This document shows, piece by piece, positions 51,350 through 59,714 of a stretch of DNA of 64,000 bases. Source of the DNA: Embleya hyalina. Its GTDB lineage: Bacteria; Actinomycetota; Actinomycetes; Streptomycetales; Streptomycetaceae. Numbering within the stretch: position 1 is the first letter of the stretch; each line of letters opens with the position of its first letter. The stretch lies in contig NZ_BIFH01000014.1 of NCBI RefSeq assembly GCF_003967355.1, positions 62,001-126,000 on the forward strand, given 5' to 3'. The notes under the pieces were generated by a model. That model ran no database searches and was not told where the DNA came from. It saw only the letters and a program-made list of their open reading frames with translations. The translations under genes and the position numbers were made by a program.

Positions 51350-52874
51350 TCAACCCGTCCTCGAACACGGTCAGGTCGACCACCTTGGCGTTCTTCGCCC
51401 GGATCGCCGCGGTGAACGCCTGCTCGTAGGCGAACACCGGCACATCCTCGGCCAGCGCCCGCTGCACCTCGGCGTAGGCGGCCCGCCGGACCTCCGGATC
51501 GGTGGTGGCCCGGGCCCGCTCCAGCGCCCCGTCCACCGCCGGATTCTTCCACTGCATGTGGTTGTCCTGCCCCCCGGAGTGCAGGAAGTTGAACAACACC
51601 GGTTCCGGGTCGTCGAAGGACAACACGAACTCGCCCGCCTCGAACTGCCGCTGGATCTGCACCTTCTGGAGGTACTGGGTGCCCTCCAGGAACTCGGTCC
51701 TCATGGTGATGTTCTTCATCGTGGCGATCTGGGCCAGCCAGTATTCGGCGGTCACGTGCGAGCCCGGGCTGTTGTACGTGCTGTAGGTGAAGTTCAGCGG
51801 CTTGCCCTCGGCGGCGAGCGCGTCCAGCAGGCGCTGCGCCTCGACCCGGTTGTTCGCCGGCAGCGGCGCGTCGGACGCGACGAAGTCCGAACCCGGGCGC
51901 AGGAACGTGCTCAGCGGCTTGCCGGCGTCGTCGGTGACCACCTTCGCCCGCGCGGCCGGATCCATGATCAACGCGAACGCGCGCCGCGCCCGGGGATCGT
52001 CGAAGGGCGGCCGGGCCGTGTTGAACAGCGTCATGAAACCGCCGCTCTTGCCCTCGGTGACCACCGGCAGCCCGGCCTTGCGCGCGTCGCCCATCAACTT
52101 GGCCTGCGCCGTGGTCAACACCTGGGCCTGATCGGCGCCCAGCATCGCCAGGCGCTGCGACTGGTCGACCACGGGCTTGAGGACCAGTTGCCTCAACGGC
52201 GGTCGGGAGCCCACCTGCCAGTACTTCGGGTTGCGCTCGAACACCATCTGCTGGTCGCGCACCCAGCTCTCCAGCCGGTACGGCCCGGCCCCCACCGGCT
52301 TGGCGCCGAACCCCTTCGGATCGGCCCTGATCGCCGTCGGCGAGCCGATGAACGCCAGGTTGTGCGCGATCACCTTGTCGAAGTGCGCGTTCGGGGCCGG
52401 CAGCGTGACCCTGACGGTCCGGCTGTCGGCCACGGATATGCCGATCCCGGCGACCACCCGCGCCTGGAGCGACTTGTTCGCCGGATCCGCGTGCCGCTCC
52501 CAGTTGAACCTCACCGCCTCCGCGTCCAGCGGGGTGCCGTCGGAGAACCTCAGGTCCGGCCGCAACCGCAACGTCCAGACCCGGCCGCCCTCCGACGCGG
52601 TCGCGCTCTCGGCCAGCTGCGGCTGGGCCCGGCCGGTCTTCGGATCGATCCACAACAACACGTCGAAGACCGCGGCGGCCTGGGTGCCGCCGGTGATCTG
52701 GGACAGGCTCGCCACGATCGGGTCGAGACTGCGCGCCTCCTGCGTGACCAGCACGGTCATCGCGTCGCGGGACGAACCGCCGGAGGCGGAGTCGTCACCG
52801 CACGCGGTGGTGGTCAGGGTCAACCCGAGCAGCGCGGCCACGAGGGCCGGCCGCCGGGGGAGCACGGATCGCAC
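51321..52874 (-). CDS. Peptide/opine-type ABC transporter substrate-binding lipoprotein
   Basis: A GTG at 52874 with GAGGAG 7 bases upstream gives 517 residues. The signal peptide ends in LTTTACGDD with lipid attachment at Cys. The SBP_bac_5 fold is clear: AESATASEGGRVWTLRLRPD, FSDGTPLDAEAVRFNWER, GAGPYRLESWVRDQQMVFER and NPKYW. It should bind oligopeptides, nickel or similar ligands outside the cell. No permease or ATPase gene adjoins it, so it is an orphan or works with a distant transporter. It has a good promoter at 52960-52989. Confidence 0.92.
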   Translation of the reverse strand: MRSVLPRRPALVAALLGLTLTTTACGDDSASGGSSRDAMTVLVTQEARSLDPIVASLSQITGGTQAAAVFDVLLWIDPKTGRAQPQLAESATASEGGRVWTLRLRPDLRFSDGTPLDAEAVRFNWERHADPANKSLQARVVAGIGISVADSRTVRVTLPAPNAHFDKVIAHNLAFIGSPTAIRADPKGFGAKPVGAGPYRLESWVRDQQMVFERNPKYWQVGSRPPLRQLVLKPVVDQSQRLAMLGADQAQVLTTAQAKLMGDARKAGLPVVTEGKSGGFMTLFNTARPPFDDPRARRAFALIMDPAARAKVVTDDAGKPLSTFLRPGSDFVASDAPLPANNRVEAQRLLDALAAEGKPLNFTYSTYNSPGSHVTAEYWLAQIATMKNITMRTEFLEGTQYLQKVQIQRQFEAGEFVLSFDDPEPVLFNFLHSGGQDNHMQWKNPAVDGALERARATTDPEVRRAAYAEVQRALAEDVPVFAYEQAFTAAIRAKNAKVVDLTVFEDGLIMFDRLGPA

Positions 52875-52959
52875 GTGGTCGCTCCTCGCACGGGCCCACC
52901 CCGATCCGGGCGGACCACGGTCTCCGGGCAGGCCGGATTCCCATGGACGGTGAGCGCTC

Positions 52960-52989
52960 AACCTAAAGTCACTCCTGACTCACGGTCAA
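52960..52989 (-). promoter_or_regulatory. Promoter of the substrate-binding lipoprotein gene
   Basis: On the minus strand TTGACC (52984-52989) and TAGGTT (52960-52965) are separated by 18 bases, close to the consensus for the main sigma factor. The start codon lies about 86 bp downstream. Confidence 0.7.
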
Positions 52990-53122
52990 CAAGCGTTTCC
53001 GGCTCGGTGACCGCCCGGAGCTGCGGGCCGGTCGGGTGATTCGTGCGAATTTCCCGCCGAAGCGGGCATAGGACGGTGTGTTTGCCGATGCCGTGAGGCC
53101 TGAACGCACGCCAGGAGACCGC

Positions 53123-54262
53123 ATGACCACCGCCGCCCTGACGCCGGACCTGCTCGCCGAGCTGCGCCGTCCCCGCGCGTACCCGCTGGTGTCCCTGACG
53201 CTGCCCACGCACCGGCACCGCCCGGAGAACCAGCAGGACCACATCCGGCTGCGGAACGTGCTCACCGAGGCGGAGAAACGGCTGGCGGCGGACCCGGAGG
53301 TGACCCGGGAGGTGCGGATCAAGACGGCCGACCGGCTCCGGGCCGCGGCGGCCGAGCTGGATCCGGAGAGCTTCCTCGACGGTCTGGTGCTCTACGCGTC
53401 GGCGGACGAGCACTACGCCTTCAGGGTCGAGGCGCCGGTGAGCGAGCGGATCGTCTTCGCGACCACCTACCTCACCCGCAACCTGGTCTCCGCCGCGGAA
53501 CGCCTCACCCCGTACTGGGCGCTGGTGCTCAGCGAGCAGGAGGCGCGGTTGTGGCGCGGCCGGGGCGAGCACGTGTACGAGTCGCGTGTCGACGGGTTCC
53601 CGGTCACCACACCCGCGCCCGAGCCGGACGGCCAACTCCGGCGCGAGGGCGGCGGCATGGGGGTGAGCGAGGAATTCCGCCGGCTGCTGAACGAGGCCGA
53701 CGAACACCTGGCCCACGCGCTCACCGGGCCCCGGCGCGACGGCAAGGTCGTCCTGGTCGGCCTGCGACCGCAGGTCAAGGCGTTCCGCGAGGGCAGCCGC
53801 AACGCCGGGCACCTGGCCGAGAGCGATCTGGAGGTCGGCGGCCTGGTCGAGGCCACGGCCGCGCAGCTCGCCGAGATCCTGGCCCCGGCGCGGGCCGCGC
53901 TGGCCGAGGAGGCGACCGCCGCCGCGCTGCGGGCGCTCGACGACGCGCGCAGCGCCAAACGATACGCGGGTGGCGTCCAGGAGGTGTGGACGCCGGTCCG
54001 GGCCGGGCGCGGCGCGCTGCTCGTGGTCGAGGAGGGCCTGCGGGTCACCGGCCGCCTGGTCATCGTCGAGGCCACCGGGGAGATCGCGCTCCAGGTGCTC
54101 ACCGGCCCGCACGCGGAGGACGCGGTACTGGCCGGGCGGGCCGAGGACGACATCGTCGACACCGTGGTGGAGGCGGCGCTCGAGGGCGACGGCAAGGTGG
54201 TCTTCGTCCCCGACGGCACGCTCGCGGACGAGGGCGGCATCGCCCTGGCGATGCGCTACTGA
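53123..54262 (+). CDS. baeRF3-type (bacterial eRF1-like) protein
   Basis: The protein has 379 residues; the ATG at 53123 has AGGAG. The N-terminal part ([33 protein letters not shown]) and middle ([21 protein letters not shown]) match the baeRF3 family, bacterial relatives of archaeal/eukaryotic release factors. A C-terminal segment [21 protein letters not shown] fits the third domain. Members are proposed to act on stalled or dormant ribosomes; direct evidence is scarce. Whether a peptidyl-hydrolysis GGQ-type loop exists: none is seen. It is a single cytoplasmic gene. Confidence 0.82.
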   Translation: MTTAALTPDLLAELRRPRAYPLVSLTLPTHRHRPENQQDHIRLRNVLTEAEKRLAADPEVTREVRIKTADRLRAAAAELDPESFLDGLVLYASADEHYAFRVEAPVSERIVFATTYLTRNLVSAAERLTPYWALVLSEQEARLWRGRGEHVYESRVDGFPVTTPAPEPDGQLRREGGGMGVSEEFRRLLNEADEHLAHALTGPRRDGKVVLVGLRPQVKAFREGSRNAGHLAESDLEVGGLVEATAAQLAEILAPARAALAEEATAAALRALDDARSAKRYAGGVQEVWTPVRAGRGALLVVEEGLRVTGRLVIVEATGEIALQVLTGPHAEDAVLAGRAEDDIVDTVVEAALEGDGKVVFVPDGTLADEGGIALAMRY

Positions 54263-54341
54263 GGCGCCGTGGTCACCGAGCGGGCACCACGCGCACCCGG
54301 GTGACACGTGACCGGAGCGGCGGGTGTCGATCGGCGGCCGA

Positions 54342-54983
54342 TCAGTGCAGATCGCGTTCCAGGGCTTCCAGGTCGTCCTCGTACGCGGTGCTCGTCTCGA
54401 ACCGGTAGATGATGCTGCGCGGATCCGCGTCCTCGAAGGGGGCGTCGAGCCATTCGCCCGGTTCGGTCGGCTCGATCGCGGACACCCACAGGGTCGAGTC
54501 ACCCGGTTCCAGGCCCAGTTCGTCGGCGCGCTGGGCGATCTCGTCCGGATCGTAGACGTCGAAGAGCACCGCGACCGCGCTGGACGCGCTGTCGGCGCCG
54601 GTATCGCGCGGCGAGACGGCCGGTTCGTTCTCGCCGGCCTCCGCGTCGGCCCGGCGGGCGTGGTCGACGAGGGTGATCAGGTCCTTGATCACGTAGTCGC
54701 GGCGGATCAGCACGGTCACCGCCTCGGGGTTGGTCGGCCCCTCGTATTCGGCTTCCTCGCCGCTGCTCGGCACCTCGAACGGGGTGACCTCGTCATAGGC
54801 GTCGTACAACAACTCGTCGTAGGCCTCCGCGGCGGCCGCGAGCGCGTCGTACGCGGCGAAGACGGCCGGGTCGCTCTCGCCCTGGCGGGCTTCGACGGCG
54901 GCCAGATGGTCGTCGATCGCCGATTTGAGAACGTCCGCGGCGGCACGGACCTGCTCTGGCGTGGGCTGCGCAACACCGGTCAT
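54342..54983 (-). CDS. Hypothetical acidic protein
   Basis: The protein has 213 residues and is strongly acidic. Its N-terminal ~75 residues form helices rich in Ala/Glu/Asp (QVRAAADVLKSAIDDHLAAV). The second half has IRRDYVIKDLITLVDHARRA and an alternating acidic strand region ending RFETSTAYEDDLEALERDL. I do not recognise the family beyond conserved actinobacterial hypothetical. There is no signal or membrane segment. The ATG at 54983 is six bases after TAACGT with no ribosome site, so the message is probably leaderless. Confidence 0.7.
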   Translation of the reverse strand: MTGVAQPTPEQVRAAADVLKSAIDDHLAAVEARQGESDPAVFAAYDALAAAAEAYDELLYDAYDEVTPFEVPSSGEEAEYEGPTNPEAVTVLIRRDYVIKDLITLVDHARRADAEAGENEPAVSPRDTGADSASSAVAVLFDVYDPDEIAQRADELGLEPGDSTLWVSAIEPTEPGEWLDAPFEDADPRSIIYRFETSTAYEDDLEALERDLH

Positions 54984-54995
54984 GGGGTGACGTTA
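54981..54995 (-). promoter_or_regulatory. Candidate leaderless -10 element
   Basis: TAACGT (54990-54995 on the minus strand) lies six bases before the ATG of the 213-residue protein, with no Shine-Dalgarno sequence. The -35 region is not clear. Confidence 0.5.
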
Positions 54996-55101
54996 TCCGC
55001 AAGAGCCCCACGCGCGCACAATGGTTCACTGATGGCGGAGTCGTTGGCCTATCAAAAGGCCGGTCACCGCGCCGGCGGCGCGGGCGCCGGGGAATGGAAA
55101 C

Positions 55102-55287
55102 ATGGCGGACTACGAGTTTCGGCGATTGGACATTCCGCGCGGTACGTCCCGCAGCGACGCGTGTCGGATCCTGACCGAGCAGGCGGAGTACGGGTACTGG
55201 GAGCTGGACCGGTTGCTCCTGCGCGGCGACGGCAGCCGTCGGGTCGTGCTCCGGCGCCGGATCATCCGACAGGTGCGCACCATGTGA
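55102..55287 (+). CDS. DUF5703 family protein
   Basis: The protein has 61 residues. It matches the actinobacterial DUF5703 pattern: MADYEFRRLDIPRGTSRSDA, LTEQAEYGYWELDRLLL and a C-terminal RRRIIRQVRTM. It is small, basic at the end and cytoplasmic. The ATG at 55102 follows GGAATGGAA. The function is unknown; the family is highly conserved in Streptomyces. Confidence 0.88.
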   Translation: MADYEFRRLDIPRGTSRSDACRILTEQAEYGYWELDRLLLRGDGSRRVVLRRRIIRQVRTM

Positions 55288-55439
55288 CGGATGCGCGGCA
55301 TGCGGCGGAGACGCGGCGTGCGGCGGAGACGAAGGGCGGACTGCCCGCCCCTGTCGTCCCAGGGGCGAGCGGTCCATCCGGGCGTGCGTCGGGGCGTGTC
55401 GTGCGCCCCGTGCGTGCGGGTCGGTTCCGTGGGTCCGGA

Positions 55440-56078
55440 TCAGTCCCGGGCGGGCCGCGCGCGACGGTACAGGACGAAGCCGCCGAGCAGCAGCGCGGCG
55501 CCGATCGGGGCCGCGATCAGCGCGTCGGAACCGGTCTGGGCGAGGGATCCGCCGGTCGAGCCGCCGGTGGTCCCGCCGGTCGTGCCGCCCGTGGTGCCAC
55601 CGGTGGTCCCACCGGTCGTACCGCCCGTGGTGCCGCCGGTGTTGCCGCCCGTCGACCCGCCCGTGTTGTGGCCGGTCGAGCCGCCGCTGGTGCCGCCGGT
55701 GGTGGGCGGGTGCGTCGGGGGCTTCGTGGTCGGCGGCTTGGTGGTGGGGGGCTTGGTGCTCGGCGGGGACGTGGTCGGCGGCTTGCCGGTCGGCGGGTGC
55801 GTCGGGGGCTTCGTGGTCGGCGGCTTGGTGGTCGACGCGTTGGCGCAGTGGTTGCCGAAGGCCGGGTTCAGCGCACCGACGACGCTCACGGTGTTGCCGC
55901 AGATGTTGACCGGCACGTGGATCGGCACCTGGATGTTGTTGCCGGACGCCACGCCGGGCGAGCCGACGGCTGCTCCGTCGGCCCCACTGCCGGCGTTGGC
56001 CACGCCGACGGCCGCGGACGCGAGCGCGCCCGCGGTGGCGACGACGACCAACAGCCCCTTCTTGGCAAGCTGGTGCAT
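55440..56078 (-). CDS. Long chaplin-like cell-wall protein with LAQTG sorting signal
   Basis: The protein has 212 residues from the ATG at 56078. After a signal peptide (LAKKGLLVVVATAGALASAA) there is one chaplin domain with two cysteines (GSPGVASGNNIQVPIHVPVN and NICGNTVSVVGALNPAF). A Thr/Pro repeat (KPPTTKPPTHPPT) and a Gly/Thr repeat (GGTTGGTTGG) follow. It ends LAQTG, a helix (LIAAPIGAALLLGGFVL) and RRARPARD, a typical sortase substrate. Known long chaplins carry two chaplin domains; this has one. It should anchor amyloid-like surface layer to the wall. Confidence 0.88.
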   Translation of the reverse strand: MHQLAKKGLLVVVATAGALASAAVGVANAGSGADGAAVGSPGVASGNNIQVPIHVPVNICGNTVSVVGALNPAFGNHCANASTTKPPTTKPPTHPPTGKPPTTSPPSTKPPTTKPPTTKPPTHPPTTGGTSGGSTGHNTGGSTGGNTGGTTGGTTGGTTGGTTGGTTGGTTGGSTGGSLAQTGSDALIAAPIGAALLLGGFVLYRRARPARD

Positions 56079-56276
56079 GTAGGTACCCCTGTGTCTCTCT
56101 CGCGAGGGGCGGGGGATGTTGACCCCGCACGGTCGTCCAACGAGAGTCGACACCGGAGGTCACCGGGGTGACGGCGATTCGCTCGTATGGCTGAGTTTCG
56201 ACGGGCGCTCGGCCGAACGAAAACGACCGTCGACGTGCCGGGGCCGTCGGGCTCGGGCGGGGCCGGCCGCACAGCG

Positions 56277-56313
56277 GGACGGCCCCGGGACCGTGGTGGT
56301 CCCGGGGCCGTCC
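56277..56313 (-). terminator. Terminator after the short chaplin gene
   Basis: Perfect 16-bp arms (56277-56292 and 56298-56313) around GTGGT, 27 bp beyond the short chaplin stop on its strand. Confidence 0.8.
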
Positions 56314-56340
56314 ACACGCCGTCGAGGGCGTGGGCCTGGA

Positions 56341-56580
56341 TCAGGCGTTGATGCAGGTGTTGCCGAACGTGGGGTTCAGGATGCCGATGATGTCGATGCT
56401 GTTGCCGCACAGGTTGATCGGCACGTGGATCGGCACCTGGATGTTGTTGCCCGACAGCACACCGGGGGAGCCGACGGCCGCGCCGTCCGCGTCGGCGTTG
56501 GCCATGGCACCACTGGCACCGGCGAGCACGAGACCACTGCCGGCCGCGACGATGAACGCGGCCTTGCCCATCTTCTTCAT
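56341..56580 (-). CDS. Short chaplin
   Basis: The protein has 79 residues. The ATG at 56580 (MKKMGKAAFIVAAGSGLVL) has AAGGAGG upstream; starting at the second Met is possible. A signal peptide ends near AMANADA, then comes one chaplin domain with two cysteines (NLCGNSIDIIGILNPTFGN, then TCINA). Short chaplins are secreted and form the rodlet layer that lets aerial hyphae leave water. It lies beside the long chaplin-like gene, as is common. Confidence 0.92.
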   Translation of the reverse strand: MKKMGKAAFIVAAGSGLVLAGASGAMANADADGAAVGSPGVLSGNNIQVPIHVPINLCGNSIDIIGILNPTFGNTCINA

Positions 56581-56791
56581 GATTCTTCCGTCCTCCTTGT
56601 AGACACCACGACACGCATGCGCGCCGCACAAGAAGAAACGACCGGACCGAGCGCAGGCTACGCGCTCCACGGGGTATTCACTCGTTCGGGCTCGATCGCC
56701 GCGAAACCCCAGGCCAAAGGCGCCGGCGGGCGCGCGGCACGGCGTCGGGACTTCTCCCGGGCCGGGTCGCGCGCCCCCGATCGGCGATGTC

Positions 56792-58120
56792 TCACGCGTT
56801 GTCGAGCAGGTGATCCAGCACCCGGACGCCGAACTTCAGCCCGTCCACCGGAACCCGCTCGTCCACACCGTGGAACATGCCCGCGAAGTCGAGGTCGGCC
56901 GGCAGCTTGAGCGGCGCGAACCCGAAGCAGCGGATGCCCAGATCGGCGAAGGACTTCGCGTCGGTACCGCCCGACAGGCAGTACGGCACGGCGCGCGCGG
57001 CCGGGTCGTGCGCCCGCAGCGCGGCCGACATGGCCTCGACCAGGGCACCGTCGAAGCCGGTCTCCAGGGCCTGGTCGGTGTGGATCGTCTCGCGGCGCAC
57101 GCGCGGGCCCAGGACCGCGTCCAACTCGGCGTGGAACTCGTCCTCGAAGCCCGGCAGGAACCGGCCGTCCAGGTGGGCGGTGGCCTGCCCGGGGATCACG
57201 TTGACCTTGTACCCGGCGTTCAGCATCGTCGGCTGCGCGGTGTTGCGGATGGTCGCGCCGATGATGCTCGCGATCGGGCCGAGCCGCTCGATGGTGGACT
57301 CGATGTCGTCCGGGTCGAGTTCGATGCCCAGCGCGTCGGAGATCTCGTCCAGGAACGCGCGCACGGTCTTGGTGATCCGGATCGGGAACTTGTGCCGCCC
57401 CACCCGGGCGACGGCCTCGGCCAGTTCGGTGATCGCGTTGTCCTTGGCGACCATCGAGCCGTGGCCGGCGGTGCCGTCCACGATCAGCCGCATCCAGTCC
57501 ATGCCCTTTTGGGCGGTCTCGACCAGATAGAGCCGCAGGTCCTCGTTGACCGTGAAGGAGAAGCCGCCGACCTCGCCGATCGCCTCGGTGACGCCCTCGA
57601 ACAGGTCGGCGTGGTTGTTCACCAGGTGCCGGGCGCCGAACAGCCCGCCGGCCTCCTCGTCGGCCACGAAGGCGAGTACGACGTCGCGCGAGGGCAGCCG
57701 GCCGGACCGTACCCGGTCGCGCAGCACCGCGAGCACCATCGCGTCCATGTCCTTCATGTCGACCGCGCCCCGACCCCACACGCAGCCGTCGGCGATCTCG
57801 CCCGAGAAGGGGTCGTGGGTCCAGTCGGCGGCGTTCGCCGGGACCACGTCGGTGTGGCCGTGGATCAGCAGCCCCGGCCGGGATCGGTCGGTGCCCTCGA
57901 TCCGGACCACCGTGCTGGCCCGGCCGCGCTCGGATTCGTAGATCTTCGGCTCCAGGCCGACCTCGGCCAGCTTTTCGGCGACGTACTCCGCGGCGGCCCG
58001 TTCACCCGGCCCCGATCCGTCGCCGTAGTTGCTCGTGTCGATGCGAATCAGGTCGCGACACAGGTCGACGACCTCGTCTTCCGCGCGGGTGGTGGGCTGG
58101 GGACGGACAGCCTCCGTCAT
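56792..58120 (-). CDS. M20-family metallopeptidase/deacetylase
   Basis: The protein has 442 residues; the ATG at 58120 has GAGGAG. The metal site is complete: GLLIHGHTDVVPANAADW (first His and Asp), FVADEEAGGLFGARHL (Glu-Glu), the central Asp in GRGAVDMKDMDAMVLAVL, and YCLSGGTDAKSFADLGIRCF at the C-terminal end. The lid domain covers ~200-310 (GTAGHGSMVAKDNAITELAE). It is of the ArgE/DapE/carboxypeptidase G2 type; substrates include N-acyl amino acids or dipeptides. It is cytoplasmic. The decayed copy at 28.6 kb is of another subfamily. Confidence 0.92.
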   Translation of the reverse strand: MTEAVRPQPTTRAEDEVVDLCRDLIRIDTSNYGDGSGPGERAAAEYVAEKLAEVGLEPKIYESERGRASTVVRIEGTDRSRPGLLIHGHTDVVPANAADWTHDPFSGEIADGCVWGRGAVDMKDMDAMVLAVLRDRVRSGRLPSRDVVLAFVADEEAGGLFGARHLVNNHADLFEGVTEAIGEVGGFSFTVNEDLRLYLVETAQKGMDWMRLIVDGTAGHGSMVAKDNAITELAEAVARVGRHKFPIRITKTVRAFLDEISDALGIELDPDDIESTIERLGPIASIIGATIRNTAQPTMLNAGYKVNVIPGQATAHLDGRFLPGFEDEFHAELDAVLGPRVRRETIHTDQALETGFDGALVEAMSAALRAHDPAARAVPYCLSGGTDAKSFADLGIRCFGFAPLKLPADLDFAGMFHGVDERVPVDGLKFGVRVLDHLLDNA

Positions 58121-58213
58121 GACGGCTCCTCGGGGAAGGCGGAACGGCACGTGTGTACGGGTGTACCACCATCCTGCACCCGCGAGCGGATCCGACCGAG
58201 CCCGGGCACCGTT

Positions 58214-58228
58214 CTGACGATCAGTCAG
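58214..58228. promoter_or_regulatory. Palindrome CTGAC-GATCA-GTCAG
   Basis: Perfect 5-bp arms with a 5-base centre, 94 bp upstream of the M20 peptidase start. It belongs to the CTGAC-type palindromes listed elsewhere. Confidence 0.35.
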
Positions 58229-58415
58229 TTGAGTGGAGGCCGGGCGCGGGGGCGGCGCGGGGCCGCCGTGCGAGCGCGTGGCCGACCGCGCGGCGACGGT
58301 GCCCGGAACGTAGGGAGATGCCTCTGACCGGGGGTATCGGGCCGCTGCTACCTTCCGGATCAGGGTGAACAAGCCGCACACACCCGCGAGTCGGACAATC
58401 GGGAGGGGACGTCAC

Positions 58416-59297
58416 ATGAACGGCACGGCGTGGGGTCTGACAGGTCCCGAATTTCTCCGCCTCTACGGCGGGATCGCCCTCGGACTCGTGGTTCTGGCGA
58501 TCGTGTTGCGGATCGTGCTCGCCTGGGCGATCCGCGGTCAGGTGCGGAGCGGGCCGCTGGGCGCGTACGACGCGGCCTACCTGGCGGGCGGCCCGATGCG
58601 GGTCGCCGACACCGCCCTGGCGTCGCTGATCACCGAGGGCTACGTACACGTCCAGCGGGTCGGCCGGGTCACCGCCGCGACCGGATCGCGTCCGCCGGAG
58701 GCGGTGGCCGCGGCGATGCTGGACATCGTCCGCACCACGCGCGGCACCCGGATCGCCCTGCTCCGAGGCTGGTCGCGCAGTTCCATGCGGGAGGAGATCG
58801 AGCGCAGTCTGGTCGACCGCGGACTGCTGCACTCGCCGCTCGCGCGCCGGATCGCCAAGACGCCGGCCAAGCTGCTGTTCGTACTCGGACTGGTGGGCAT
58901 CGCCCGCTTCGTCAACGGCCTGGCACACAGCCGGCCGATCGGCTTCCTGATCCCGATGGTCATCTTCACCTTCGTCTTCGCGGGGTTGACCGGGGCGGGC
59001 CTCCGGGCCACGGCGGCGGGCCGCCGGGCGCTGCGCGACCTGACCGCACAGTTGCGGGCCGACCGTCGCTCCGGCGCCCTGGTCGGCGCGGGCGCGCTGT
59101 CCGGCCTGTTCGTGGTGGCCTGCCTGGGCCTGGCCGCACACCCCGACCCGGACGCCCGGCTCGCGCTGGTCGCGTACGGCGGCACGAGCAGCGGCAGCAG
59201 TGGCGGCGGCGGGGGCGACGGTGGCGGAAGCGGTTGCGGGGGCGGGAGCAGTTGCGGTGGAGGCGGCGGCTGTGGGGGCGGCGGCTGCGGGGGCTGA
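58416..59297 (+). CDS. TIGR04222-type membrane protein with Gly/Cys-rich tail
   Basis: The protein has 293 residues; the ATG at 58416 follows GGGAGGGG. One N-terminal helix (FLRLYGGIALGLVVLAIVLR), a soluble segment (YDAAYLAGGPMRVADTALAS), and further helices at about 165-215 (LLFVLGLVGIARF, GFLIPMVIFTFVFAGLTG) and 235-255 give a three- to four-span protein. The C-terminus is a run of Gly with Ser and six Cys (GSGCGGGSSCGGGGGCGGGG), the family's hallmark. The function is unknown. Confidence 0.87.
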   Translation: MNGTAWGLTGPEFLRLYGGIALGLVVLAIVLRIVLAWAIRGQVRSGPLGAYDAAYLAGGPMRVADTALASLITEGYVHVQRVGRVTAATGSRPPEAVAAAMLDIVRTTRGTRIALLRGWSRSSMREEIERSLVDRGLLHSPLARRIAKTPAKLLFVLGLVGIARFVNGLAHSRPIGFLIPMVIFTFVFAGLTGAGLRATAAGRRALRDLTAQLRADRRSGALVGAGALSGLFVVACLGLAAHPDPDARLALVAYGGTSSGSSGGGGGDGGGSGCGGGSSCGGGGGCGGGGCGG

Positions 59298-59714
59298 GCC
59301 CCGGAGTGCCCTGAACCGGTGGGCCGTTGGCGCCCCGAGCCCCGAGCAGTCCCGAGCCCCGAGCCCCGAGCCCCGTGATCCGCCCGCTCGACGATCGAAG
59401 AAGACGGCTCCGCATCCTCGACTCCGGGATGCGGAGCCGCCGCACGTCGGGCCGCCTCCGCGCGCCGCGCACAACGCTTCGCCGCCGCCGTCCGGGACGG
59501 GCGCTCCCCGCCCACGGCTGTCGTCGTGCGTTCCGGGAAGAGTGGGACTCGAATGGGAGTTCTACGAGTCGTCGTTCCTCCCGAGGCGGGCAGCCGTCGA
59601 TCGGGTCGGCCCCCACCGGACGGAGGCGCGGCGCGGACGGTCACGTCGCACCAACGGGGTGCGCGGCCGCGCGGCGTACCCGTGGTGCGGGCACGGGACC
59701 GGAAGGAGTCTGCG
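59298..59714. other. Intergenic region with short repeats and a hairpin
   Basis: It holds a degenerate 7-base tandem repeat CCCCGAG (about 59333-59375, five to six copies) and a 13-bp hairpin (59405-59417 with 59427-59439) that may terminate the upstream gene. I see no gene in it. Confidence 0.55.
59405..59439. terminator. Hairpin terminator candidate
   Basis: CGGCTCCGCATCC pairs with GGATGCGGAGCCG around a 9-base loop, about 110 bp after the TIGR04222 gene. Confidence 0.55.

Noticed and set aside
59333-59375. CCCCGAG run as a functional repeat element
   Set aside because: Short, imperfect and in a GC-rich gap; it is best seen as slippage until conservation is shown.
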